From Marchantia polymorpha subsp. ruderalis (Eukaryota; Streptophyta; Marchantiopsida; Marchantiales; Marchantiaceae), in assembly GCA_037833965.1 (NCBI GenBank), contig AP031356.1, positions 4,610,501 to 4,674,500 of the forward strand: DNA of 64,000 bases. Direction: 5' to 3'. The first letter of the stretch is position 1. Each line of letters starts with the position of its first letter. Shown here in pieces: positions 50,501-62,300 of the stretch. The notes under the pieces are model-generated. The model made no database searches and was not told the origin of the DNA. It saw nothing but the letters and a program-made list of their open reading frames with translations. The position numbers were made by a program, and so were the translations under genes.

Positions 50501-50948
50501 GATTACTATTTCTTAGCTAGGACCAGACTGCGATCATCAGCGCTCAACAGTTACAGTGCCCTTACAATAATGACTGAACTTTAGACGATATAACAACGAA
50601 AGTTTTCAGTTTGATTTAGAGGCTTTGAAAAATCCCAAAGCTTGTCACAACAACTTCGGAGGTCAAATTAAATCGACGATCATGGCGCCCGGTTCAAAAT
50701 GGAAACAATTGACAAGGATATAGCAAGATGCGACAACTACAATATGCACGGTCGCTAGCAACTATTAATTATGGCAGTCTGGCGTCAGCCTGAAAGAAGA
50801 GTGTGAGTTTGAACAAGAGTCATGTCATACATTATCTCGAAAAAATTATAGAAGAATTACGTCATGGAATCAGGAGAACAGTCGTTGAGTGCAATCCTAG
50901 GCCACGTTGATAGAACAAGTATCACTCTAGCAATTGATCGAAAATGTG

Positions 50949-51018
50949 TGTGAGAGTGAGAGAGAGACAGTGAGAAAGAGAAAGTGAGTGAGAAAGTGAG
51001 AGAGAGAGAGAGAGAGTG

Positions 51019-51054
<36 letters not shown>

Positions 51055-51055
51055 A
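50949..51055. repeat. (GA)n-rich microsatellite
   Basis: About 100 bases of GA dinucleotides with occasional GT and GAAA interruptions. Confidence 0.92.
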
Positions 51056-52594
51056 GATTTTCTAGATCACACAACAATGTCTTCAAGTCAACTGGCATGG
51101 ATATGCATGATTGAACAAGGCAACGTGATATAGTTTTGGATCGAAAGAAGTTTGGAGGATTATGATGTCGGACGTACGGAACATCATCGCTTGAACCATG
51201 GAGCCACATGTAGCTCTATCGTATAAATGATGGCCTTCACTTGTTTTTGTAAAGTCTTGGTCGCAATGTCTGCTCATTTACCATTCCTAGGCTCGTTTTA
51301 CTTTATCTTTGTACAAGTTTTTTCATCTTAAACAGGTCATGAATCCTCTCATTTCTCCAAGGAGACAGTGTTCGATATTTGCATGAGTGGAGCCCGGATT
51401 GCGGCCTTGGAGAACATATTTCATGTGGGCTTGAGTTGCAAGTCAGCGAATCACATGCTTACCGTGAGCATACACGAAATGTTGAATTAGACAACCAATA
51501 CCAAACTCAAACTTGTGACTCTGTCTACTCGGTAGTTTCCATAAGGTGGTGTGATCATGAATTCATCAAAGAAACAGTCTGAGCATGCTTCTGGAACAAT
51601 CCACTGCAACATCACCTCAGACTTTTATCATCCCGGATGCTGCTTGCCCTGTCTAGAAAACCCTTGATTTTGGATTCTACAATTGACTAGCACCACTAAC
51701 ACTTGATTCACAGCCAGTAGCTAAGCCGTTTGAAAGCACCTGGAGTGGATCACAAGTCGGGAAGACGGCTTGCATATCAATCACGCCCCACAACACCTCC
51801 CATGACATTCGCCTCTGATGATTCCGCCAATATGAACGCACATTTGGCTGGGACTTGGATGATATATTTTAAGTCTCCCTCAACTGGCAACACGTATTTT
51901 AAACCTCGGTACTCCGTTCCTAAATTGAGAAACGCTGCAGTGGGACCCTTGGAACGGAGCATCGTCTTTAATATGGCGTACTTGTTGCTCAGAGATGAAA
52001 CCTCGCCGGAGGTTGTGTATATTCACAAGGCAGCATCTGCAACAAAAGAAAACGTAATTCCCTGTTGCAACTGAAGTAATGCGGGAGTAAAACAATTTAG
52101 GGCCACGCTCTTCCCACATAAAGTAGTGTCACCACCAAAAGTGGAATCAGCTTCAAATGAATGTTTCTGTGGACCACCGAGTGGACCCAATCGAAGGCTG
52201 GATGTGTGGCCCAAAGCAAGCAGGGTCTCAGAGGCCCGGAACATGAGGGAGTACACGAGAAGAAGTACCATTGTATTGTGCATGTTTGGTGTGATCATGA
52301 GCTGAGCTCACATACCAGTACCAGTACTGGTACGAGCAGCAGCATCTTCCTCAGGGACCCATAAAACCCGGTACAAGGCGCAGCTGAGCTCAGCTCAGCT
52401 CAGCTCAGACAACCGAGAGATGGGGAGACCGGCGACCGTTTGTACTGGAGATGAGCAAATCGTTTCGGATCAACTGCAAGTCTGCAACTGTCATTTGCAG
52501 GTTTTGCAATTTTGCGATTTTGGTATCTACAATTGCGAGGCGATTGTGTATGCGAGAGGCGAAGTTGAAATTCGAACCTGAATGACACCATGAC

Positions 52595-52637
52595 TAGCTC
52601 TCCGCATACGGAGAGCTATGGGCTGAAGCCCATAGCT
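52595..52637. repeat. Two overlapping hairpins
   Basis: TAGCTCTCCG (52,595-52,604) pairs with 52,609-52,618 across CATA. AGCTATGGGCT (52,614-52,624) pairs with 52,627-52,637 across GA. The two stems share five bases, so only one can form at a time. Confidence 0.92.
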
Positions 52638-53146
52638 CTGCGTCTGCGGGTCGTTGAACGTGGCACGGGTACGGCACACTAGGAGCTGAGGAAAATAGAG
52701 CCAGAGCTAGTCCAGACTCCAGGTCCCTCTGTAATCGCCAAAGCATGCAAGAGCTTCGACGAGCAGCAGAAGCGAGTGTATTATATGCTGCTATACGGTA
52801 GGCTTCAATATTAGACAACGGCCCAGTAATCAAATAATGGCTGTATCTAGCTCCGACCCATGGCATCCAACTTTGGCCGTCTCCAAACACAGTGTAGGAC
52901 GCAGGCAGGGGGAATGTTCAGTATCAGAGTATAGCGATCGCTCACCGGTAACCTGAAAACACCAGATTCAGGACTTGCCGCCCCATGATTGCATGAGGTG
53001 GCACGGGGCTCAAATGTCCACCAAATCCACTGAGCTTTCTCGCATGACTTATCATGGTCATGTTGATGCGCTGCAGGCAACAATGCTCCGGAGCCCCATT
53101 GGTATACAAGTCTCTTTTTATATATTTGGCCACCACCTCATAGATG

Positions 53147-53202
53147 GAGAAAGAAAGAGAGATACGGAGGGAGAGAGAGGGAGAGAGAGAGAGAGAGAGA
53201 GA
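53147..53202. repeat. (GA)n-rich microsatellite
   Basis: A GA-dominated tract with GAAA and GGGA interruptions. Confidence 0.9.
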
Positions 53203-55300
53203 TTTTTATTTACAGAGAAGGGCGGTGTCAGAAGTGCAGGACATTGCTTACAGGAGGAGTGAGAGAAGGGACGTGGTTTAGTGCGCACGGGCAGCATCGG
53301 CCGAGAGCGAGGCAGCCGTTAGATTCCAAGTCTCGAGCTTTGGATCCATCGGGGCCTAAGATGTCTTGATCGTATGAAACACGTTCTCGATTCAGAGGTT
53401 GAGCGGGCAAGCCTTCACATAACGAACCGGGCAGTGAGCCGTCGCATCGAAGACGACAAGCGGAGCGAGCATCCATCCGAGTCCAGGGCAGGGTCCTTTT
53501 CCACATCGTCTCGCGAATCGCGGTCGATTCCTGTAGTCGTACCTTCAAGTACTTTCTGCTACAGAGAGTCCTCGCTAGACCTGACGTACACACGTTTGGC
53601 TTCTAGCTGCATCTAGTTGCAGACTTTCAGAGAGTCCGCTCTGGTCTGATCTCTGCGCTCCTCGAGTCAGATGGAGACATGCATCAATTGATCGATCGAT
53701 CGATCGATCGAACTGACTGAGTATCCAGCCAACCATGACATCGGCTTCACAGTGCAGCTTCCTCACGACGCTGTCCGCTTTTCTCAATGCATCCGTTTAA
53801 TTATGCACCTGATTGATAGATCTGCTGCCTCGCTCTCGTCTTTTCTCCTCGAGCTCTTACGATACGCAGCTGAACCATGGAAGCACTTTTGAATGAGAAG
53901 GGACAGAGCACTCGTGTTTGAGGCCATCGTCGTCTACTTTAAGACAAAACTTTTCCGATCGGGGCAACGTTTTCGTTCGCCATAGGCTAGCCACCAACTG
54001 GCCCAGTCGGTTCCCATCAGATACTTCTGAGAACAACAACATCAACAACAACATGCCAGATTCGGGTCCCAGCAGGTCCCAGGTTGTAGCTACGCACCAC
54101 ATTCCGACAGAGAGGAGAATCCCCAACTACATGTACTCAACCTGCCTTCTCAATAATCGAGCACGTTCAGAAGTTTTTGTTCAGCAAGCGAGCTCGTCTC
54201 TGACGAGCAAGCCATTCGGTCCCAGTCTGACCCGGGGAGCCAATCTTAGCTCTCGGATCGCAGATCTCATCTCCGATAATATCCATCTCTGCCTCGGTCG
54301 CCGCCTGTCTTACGTGAGCACGCTAGAATCACTTTCCACTCTTCAGCCGCTTCTGATTTCGAGACAGCAGGGGCGCAGCATATCCTCCCGGGAAGTAGTA
54401 CCACGAGCACTGGAAGAAACCACGGTGCACGGTTCTAGCGCTGGGGAACCGCAACGCTCCGCCACGCTACTCTCAGATTTTAGTGTCATGCTGCTGTACA
54501 CTGTGTTCCACCTCATTTAAGGAAACCCAGGACGCAGCTTGGAGACGGTCTCCAGGCAATCTGGAGTAGCGGTACACCTCTCTCCGCTGAGCCATCTCTC
54601 TCAGATCCTCGATTTATCCTCTGGCTCTTAGCTAGTAGGGAACGCGGAAGGGGTGGGATCCTCCTTCCTCGATCGGTTAGAGTGTTATACCATCAGATCG
54701 TTCTTGGCAGTTTATTGAGTCGCCTCCCTCTTCCTTAGATTAGCAAGGAGCTTTCGTGTGCACCTTCGAGCCCGTTCTCTCTGAGACTGTGACGTTGGCA
54801 TCGTCATGTACTTGGTAGATCTGTCGTAGCATGGCGCACCGTGACATCTTCGCCTTTTCTAGACGGCGGAATTCATCCTCGTCAGAGCAAGGGGCTGTAA
54901 TGATGCGATGCTCTTGGGGCCTTGCCTTGCCTTGCCCCATCCTAGCCCATGGCTTTCGTCCCTGTGGGGCTTGATGGGTTTCCCCTTCCTTTTTGCTATA
55001 TTTCTCGCCACGCTCGAGAAAGGACAAATCCTCATTTCCTGGAGCTCTTCTGACGGACAACCGTCCACAGCTGCATCATCAGGACGCAAAATTCCGCGCT
55101 TATTCCCTTCGTGTGCGTCCACCTCCTGCAGCAATCACCTGCCACTCGCATGCGAGCATGGCTGCAACCACGATTGCTTCTTTGTGTACTACTCCGTTCT
55201 GAGTTCGAACTCCGATACTGCTTCCCTCGAATATTCTTTCATAGATACCGAAAATTGTAATGAAAAACACGGAATGAGTAAACCTATCTGAAGTTCAACG

Positions 55301-58300
55301 AAACTTTCAAAATTATATTTACAATAAAAATGTGATTGTATATCTCCAACATTTATTTATTTCAGAGTGGTAAGGTGACAACTTGGCTTCATCCTCCAAC
55401 AGTTTTAATTTTTTTAAGGTAGAACCTTCCTACTTGGCTTGGTTCGATATTCTCTATCTTTACTGTTTAGATTTTAGTGTACAAAAGGGTATTTTCAAGT
55501 TATTCAATGCCCCTTTACAGTGCAAAAGAGGGCATATTATGATGAGATTAGATATGTGATATTTGTTAAGGTGTTTTATTGATGTGGATGACGTGTATTT
55601 CTGTACTCGATTAAGATTAGACTAGATCTGTCCTTGGTTAAGAGTTAATAATGCAACGTGATGGTTATTGATACTACAGGTAGCGCAATTCTAATTGCGG
55701 TGATTAAACATCTTCTTGTATCGGCAGCACGTGGAGAGATATCTGCCAAAGTTTCCAATTGTGGGATTATATTGAGAAGTTATCTCTTTGTTACTTTCGA
55801 ATTAGCAATATATTAACTGTATAATAATGGACATAGATATTTACACGTTTGTGGAGACTCTTCCTGAACCTATCATAATACATAGCAAAAAGTATCATAT
55901 ATTTACTTATTCTACATGTGGCGCAATTCCAAGTAAGATCATTTTTCATCTTTAGGAATTGGCATCAAGTGGAGTGATATTTTCCAAACTTTCCAATGAT
56001 GGGATTATACTGATAATTTATCTTTTTCTTACTCTAGCAATATAATAAAAAGATATCTACATGTTTGTGAGAAAATATACTTTAACGTTACAATACAATA
56101 CATCAATCGTTAACATTGATTTCAGCATACTTTTGACATAATATTGGGCAATGTGTCTCATTGTTCTATACAGAGCACTATCAAGTATTATACTTACAGA
56201 AAGCAGTTACATTGAATTCTCTTCTTATTTGAAGGTTGTTAGACTTTCAATTCTTCTACATTTTGTATGACATATATACAACTTTCCACAACGTCGTATA
56301 TTGTCTCATACACGTATGCTTCATTATGCATCTTTCCTTCTACTTGTAAACTGCGTTCATAAGGAAAATATATCACACAGTTCCATTCATAAAAGAGATC
56401 GCTTAGCTTTATTTACACTTAGTTTCATTTGCTTATTGAATTTATCTGTATTATATAAAACATGTTTATTCAAAAAAAATTAAACTTTTTAAATATGTAA
56501 AAAAAATACCATTCTTGGAAGTTTTGCATCTTATATGTTTGTGATTACCTCTTTAATCTTTAAGAATCTTTTGCATCAACACAAAATCAATCCTTGCACT
56601 ATAAAAAAAAAGTAACTGTTTTGTCATCTTGTAATTATAATTTTTAAATATTTACATTAGCATTTACTTTTATAAAGTAATTAATTATATGTGTAAAATT
56701 TTCTGATGTGGTTTATGTTAAAAAGAGATCTAGGATGCTTCTAAATGAAATTACTCAATCCAATACACTGTATGTTGCATTTATAAATAGATCAATATCA
56801 TATGAAAGCCACCTTGAGTTTATTCTGATAAAAATTCATTCATCGAAATTAGTCTTAATCAGATGTAAATATTTTTTATTTGAAATGAAAACTAAATTGT
56901 TGATAAGAAATAAAAAAAAAAAACCTCCTTGAAGAGATGATTATGGTTATGATTAAAGCTTCAATGTTCAAAACTCTAGTTCTTCAATGCTGAGTTGAAT
57001 TTTTTTTTCACTTGAAAAACTGTATCATAAAAAATACGAAAAGAAATATTTTACTTCAATTCATTGAAACGGGATGAAATTTATTTTTTGATACTATAAA
57101 AAAAATCCAAAAATTATTATATTTAACAAATCACACATCAAAACTCATTGTATCGTAGTTTTAGAACCGAAGATATGAAAGTATTTTCGATTATAATAAT
57201 GAGACAAGCCATTAAAGTTTAGGAAATGGTATGTACCAAAAATCAATATGATTATGAATTTTCTACTATTGGATTTTTTTTGAAACACAAAGCTTTAATT
57301 TTAATTGTCAATAATTGTGTATTTTTATATTTTATTTAAATTTATGATGAATAATAATTTTGGTAAATAAAAAAATACTTTAAATTCAAGATTTTTCATT
57401 AGTTACATCAAAATCATAATCAAAACACATATTTTTACAATTAAATTGATTTTTTGGTTGTATTGCTATCCTTAACTACTTAGCACAATTAATGTTGATT
57501 AGTTAAAAAAATAGTAAAATTTGATGTTGAGAGCTTCAGCAATGAATTTTTTTGACTAAATCATTGATCGCGAATAACAATCAGTAATTTAAAACATTCG
57601 ACAATCCAATTTTTAAAAATAAAAAATTTACAAGTAAAATTTACAGTTGACGATGTTAAAATAATTTGCAATATGTTTAAATTTGACAGGATTATTTTTT
57701 AATTTTACAATTGCGTTGTTGACTTCATTTTCTTTCAATTCAAGAACTAAAAAATACTCTAAGTTCACATAATTAAAAAATTTGATAATTGACTACAATA
57801 AATTTGATTGACTAATAGTTTAAAGTTACAGACCACAATGTACAATTTGACAATCAACATATATGTATATGTCTCGTTTTTTTCATGATACTGATTAATG
57901 GAATACAGAAGTAAACAAGGATTGATAAATTGATTGAAAAGTATATTTTATAAAGGATGAAAAAATTGCTCTATGCGATTTTATTATATTTCTTAAAAAA
58001 ATATAATTTGATGATATAAAATACGAAAATTAATCAAAATAATCAATAAATAATCAAAATTTTCACTTTTTATTATTTTTCACAGTAAAATTAATTTATT
58101 CTATGAAATTTTAATTTTATTAGGTATTATTTTCAATCAATGAAATTTTTTTAATTTTTTAATTTTTTTCTATTTTTATTTGAGTAATTTGATTTCCATG
58201 AGATAACTATTAAATTTGTAAAAACAAATCAATATCAAATAATTTTTAGCTTGTAAGAATAGCTTGTATGTACTTGTACTACTGCAAGATTTTAGACATT

Positions 58301-60027
58301 GAACAAGCAAGTTTATGTATTCATGAGATAAACAAAGATTCAAACAAAGTGGGTTTGAATTTTATTTTTTTTAATATCTTATATCTGTATAATCAGAGTG
58401 TTCAGCTTCATTATTTTAGTATTTTATATGTTTGACCTGTTAATTTTAGCTAAAAAATATTCAATATTTATAAACTCAATTTTTTCAAATTTTTTTAAGT
58501 TTAGAATGAAAGATATTGAGCTAAAAATAGATTGAGTGAAGATGCAAAAAAATATTGAAAGTTCAATTATTTTTTTGATAAAATTCAACATGAAGAGTAG
58601 CAAGGATTTGAATTCTGTTTTAGATTTTCATTTCAAGCTTTTGTGAGCTCCAAGATTTCTCACAATGAATCAATGAAGCTGTCATTTTTAAAGAAGATCT
58701 CACTAAATTAGATTTGCTCATGCTATGAACAAGAACAATAGGTTAATTTACATCTGAAACAAATATATTGAAGCTCTGAAGAAAAGTTTTAATTTTTTCA
58801 AAGGTTTGATTTTAGTCTTGTGTTTGATGCAAAATTGTATCAAATTTTTGATTGTCAATGTAAATATGTGTTTTGAAGATAAATACATAGATTGAAGGTC
58901 TAATTATTAAAAAATTTGGCCTAGTGCATTATGTAATATGAGTATGTCAGTATAGAAGTTGTTTGAATAAGCTTTTTATTGAGATAACATTAGATTAAGA
59001 CATTATGAATCTTCACTATAACAATCAATGTGCTTTAAACCTAATTGTGAATTAGTTGATGAAAAGTAAAGTAAAACTGACCATATCATATGTTAATTTA
59101 TAATACAAGTTATACTTAGTAGATAAATTGAATTAATTAAGATTGTAGATATTTTTCAATTTTCTTATGGCTTTGAAAAAAAGATTAGAAAAAAAATCAA
59201 TACATCATGACACATTGCAAGTTTTGCATTTGAGTACAAGGTTTTCATTATTATATATGAATTTTCATTAACTCTAGTTTATGTAGCATATTGAGGTTAT
59301 AGTCCAAAAACAAGGAATCAAGGAAAAAATTGTGCTATTTAATTTATGATGTAGTCAATTCTAGCTAGTTTTACTATAATTGATCAGACTGATTAATCTA
59401 ATCTAATAGAAAAGAATGATCTTAGCTATCAATAAGAAAATTTCAGGAATTCAATTACAGATCAATTGTGTTCTATAAAGGTAGCCAAGCTAGCACAAAT
59501 AATGTATTTTTTGTGTTGTTTACTTCAATCTGCATGACATTATGAATGTTTATATTGAACTACATTTATAACATGTCATAAATACCAAATCTATATTGTT
59601 ATATTTTGAATAATATGACTAATTATTTCTATTATGGTTGAATAGGTTAGTTAAAAAATGATTAACAAAACATTTTAAAAATTTATTTTAGTGTCTTCTT
59701 CCCAACTAAAATAAAAAAATTGAGTTTAAAAAAAATTACATTAATATATGGTGATGTGTAAAAATTTATGGTTCAAACTTAGCTAATCTTTGATTTATTT
59801 CAGTAAATTTTAAATGTACATGTTTTTTCAAATTGTACTTTCCAAATGAATAAGATGTTGTATTTTTCTATTTCTGACGTTTTTGTTGAAAATGGCTTGT
59901 TTGACATACTTCTATTTATCACTAGATCTTTCAGTTCAACGAATATTTTTTGGCACAATCTCTTTGTATGGGTGAATTTTTGTGTGATCTTAACTCAGCG
60001 TTAATGATTTCTCTGGTACTTAACTTG
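55301..60027. other. AT-rich desert with tandem duplication
   Basis: Strongly A+T-rich beyond about 56,100, with no coding pattern. The first part carries the 238-base tandem duplication listed separately. Confidence 0.55.
55674..56090. repeat. Diverged tandem duplication, period about 238 bases
   Basis: The unit starting CTACAGGTAGCGCAATTC at 55,674 recurs from CTACATGTGGCGCAATTC at 55,912. Both contain a CAA-T-GGGATTATA core, a TTATCTTT-T-CTTACT stretch and an ACA-GTTTGTG-GA end. By eye similarity is about 70%, with several small gaps. Confidence 0.7.
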
Positions 60028-60181
60028 TAGTATACGCATAAGCGTTGCTTATATTTATTTTTTGAATGTCTGGCGTTGATTAGTGGTATTGTTTCATCCA
60101 AAAAAAATGTACTTTTAGTATACACATAAGCATTGCTTATATTTATTTTTGGAATGTCTGGTGTTAGTTAGTGCTATTGTT
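60028..60181. repeat. Tandem duplication, period 88 bases
   Basis: The stretch 60,028-60,093 recurs at 60,116-60,181 with few changes. Most are CG to TG or CG to CA: GCG to GCA in AAGCGTTG and GGCG to GGTG. Confidence 0.88.
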
Positions 60182-60488
60182 ATAATATATGCATGCAGAA
60201 TGATTTTCTAGTTATAATATATGCATTATATTTACTTACACTTTTTTTTATTTCTAAAACTCTAGGTCGAAGTCACATTGGCTGTCTATTTGATCATTGA
60301 AGTCCATGCTTTGAGTACCTCAAGGATATATTTTAGCTGACAACCAAGAGATAACTGAAATTTGAAAAGAGATCACTTCTTTTTCAACAAAGAACGGAAT
60401 TGATTTTACTAACCCCAAAACAAAGCAATTATGAGAACTCGTAATAAAACATAGATGACGGTGGATGGAAGTGACGTTCATATGGTAA

Positions 60489-60560
60489 AATGAAACTCAT
60501 TGCGTCCCCATCAAGACTTCTGCATTCTGCTAGTCCCATCAAGTAATTTTCTCCACTTTC
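60489..60560 (-). repeat. Solo terminal-repeat copy related to the kinase-carrying element
   Basis: Shares GGTAAAATGAAAC, CCATCAAG and TCCCATCAAGTAATT, in the same order and with similar spacing, with the right TIR at 20,383-20,471. No inverted partner was found nearby. Confidence 0.55.
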
Positions 60561-60588
60561 CCTGATGTACTAGATACTAATGTGCCCT

Positions 60589-60755
60589 ATGATCCTTACA
60601 TATGTATCAGCTTAACGATTTCGGACATATTCTTGGAAGCGGCTAGTAGCCCTCATCCTACTATACTCTCTTCTGTGATTGATCGATGCAAGGTTATAGC
60701 TTTAGTGGGATCGGTCGTCGCTACTTCTAAAATAGTATGTTCTTTGTGAAGTTTG
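60589..60755. repeat. Partial, rearranged copy of the 61-kb TIR
   Basis: 60,589-60,622 matches the outermost part of the right TIR (ATGATCCTTACA...AGCTT). 60,640-60,750 matches the inner part of the left TIR and the sequence after it (CCTACTATACTCTC, GGTTATAGCTTT, CGTCGCTACTTCT). The pieces are in inconsistent orientation, pointing to nested insertion or rearrangement. Confidence 0.65.
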
Positions 60756-61651
60756 TGCTCGTGAAGCTAATACATGTGTAAGTATCATAACCGCAAAAGA
60801 ATATGGGAGCCCCTGGTTATCTCTCACTTTTGGCTAATTAGCGCTCCTCCTACTATACTCTCCTCTACGAAGCAGGGTTATAGCTTTTGTGGTATGGATC
60901 GTCGCTACTTCTGAAATATGGTGTTCTTTGTGAGTTGGCGGAGTTTCTTTTTTTTTCCCTCTACGTCAAAGCCGCCTCCGTGGTAGACGTCAGGTCAAAG
61001 CCTCTGTGGGAGGATTTGGGATCGCGAGGTTGCATGGAACCAAAGTGATAAGTAGCCGGGCAAAGCTCCAAACTCAACACCAAACGAAAAGAATGGGATG
61101 CTTCTTCATTGATAAGGAATCGTTAATGCTCGATGACTGTGACTGTCATGCATGTCAAAGCACATTAATAACTCTTTCTCTCTCCGCTTTACCTTCGTTC
61201 TATCAAATCCATTTCAACATAATATCTTAGATGTTTCCTCCTCCTTCATTTCCCATTTGATCGATGTCCCTAGTCTATGTTCAGCTCATCGTTCACGTGT
61301 TCAGATCAACTCTTCGCAACCATTCAAAAGCATTCGCTGACCTCCAAAAGCTCAGGTCCAATCGAACATACGCTTATTGGAGTTAGAGGACATAGATTTT
61401 GGATCTTTTTGGAAATTGAGCCAAAGAGGCGGCTTTGACGTGACTTGACAGAACAGGTGTAACTTTGACGGGGCGTCTGCCACGAAAAGCTATAACCCTG
61501 CTATATATCCATACCACAAAAGCTATAACACTGTTTCGTAGAGGAGAGTATAGTAGGGTGAGCGCTAATTAGCCAAAAGTGAGAGATAACTAGGGGCTCC
61601 CATATTCTTTTGAGGTTATGATCCTTACACATGTATTAGCTTCACGAGCAA
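60756..61651. mobile_element. Non-autonomous TIR DNA transposon with 145-base TIRs
   Basis: The left TIR 60,756-60,900 (starts GCTCGTGAAGCTAATACA) and the right TIR 61,507-61,651 are inverted complements about 95% identical by eye. A further inverted pair just inside (ACGTCAAAGCCGCCTC near 60,963 and its complement near 61,427) extends the symmetry. The ~550-base interior has open frames at 61,006-61,230 and 61,152-61,340 with no recognised motif and no transposase. AAGTT-TG and AAGTTGTG flanking the ends could be a damaged target duplication. Long TIRs suggest a Mutator-like element, but this is not proven. The high arm identity marks a fairly recent insertion. Confidence 0.8.
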
Positions 61652-62300
61652 AGTTGTGTTTGCCTTGGCTCTTGCACTTGTACTCAAAATCAACGCCGAA
61701 AGAATTCCTCGAGGGGGAGGAAATCATCTTTCCTGAAGGACCCTTTCCATGAACATCTAACGTTCAAAATATACTCTACTCAGTTATGAACATCATGTTG
61801 AGCGGGGATCCAGTTCCCAGCACACTAAGTCTACAGAGGATATAGGGCCACGTGTGTGTGCTGGTTATGCATGTTGCCTACGGTTATCCGCAGTAGTGCG
61901 GATAACACTGTTGGCCTCTAAGGACCTTGACCGCAGTACAATAGAACCATCTGTGTGATAAAACCAGCTCTTGGATTTTCCAAATCAGGGTCTAAAGCTT
62001 TTCCTTCCTTTCTCCGGGCACGAGAAAGTCGAATCTGCTGTGGCAAGTTTCTTGGATCGCCTCAATTATTTTCCCCTAACGTAGGTACAACATGGGTTGT
62101 TACTTGCTCGGTGGCGAATACAAAAACCGCAAATCGAGACACTACAGTGAACAAGTTGTGAACCGGTTGTACTGTTTGGCCTAACAAGCAAATAAATTCT
62201 GCTAAAAGGGACTGAAGAGGCATTCGTGGTTTAATGTTTCCTAAATCCATCCTAGAAGTGCAATAGTGTTGGAAATCTAGATATGTTCATGCAAAGAGGT
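61652..62300. other. Mixed-composition DNA with a short hairpin
   Basis: No gene is recognised. The 68-codon plus frame at 61,955-62,161 has no motif. GTTATCCGCA (61,883-61,892) pairs with 61,897-61,906 in a short-loop hairpin. Confidence 0.4.

Larger units (their letters stand above)
47501..55300. other. Balanced-composition intergenic DNA rich in microsatellites, no gene recognised
   Basis: The longest open frame is 53,918-54,520 plus (200 codons; first ATG at 54,052). It is Ser-rich, has no motif and is about the longest frame expected by chance in a window of this size. Minus frames at 54,740-55,060 and 48,338-48,700 are equally unassigned. Repeats include a CTTG/CTCC tetranucleotide tract (48,370-48,432), GA tracts (50,949-51,055 and 53,147-53,202), an AGCTC pentamer run (52,384-52,410) and a GATC run (53,690-53,711). 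Confidence 0.4.

Noticed and set aside
53918-54520. 200-codon open frame on the plus strand
   Set aside because: No motif, no ATG at the frame start (first ATG at 54,052), and one frame of about this length is expected by chance in a 64-kb window.
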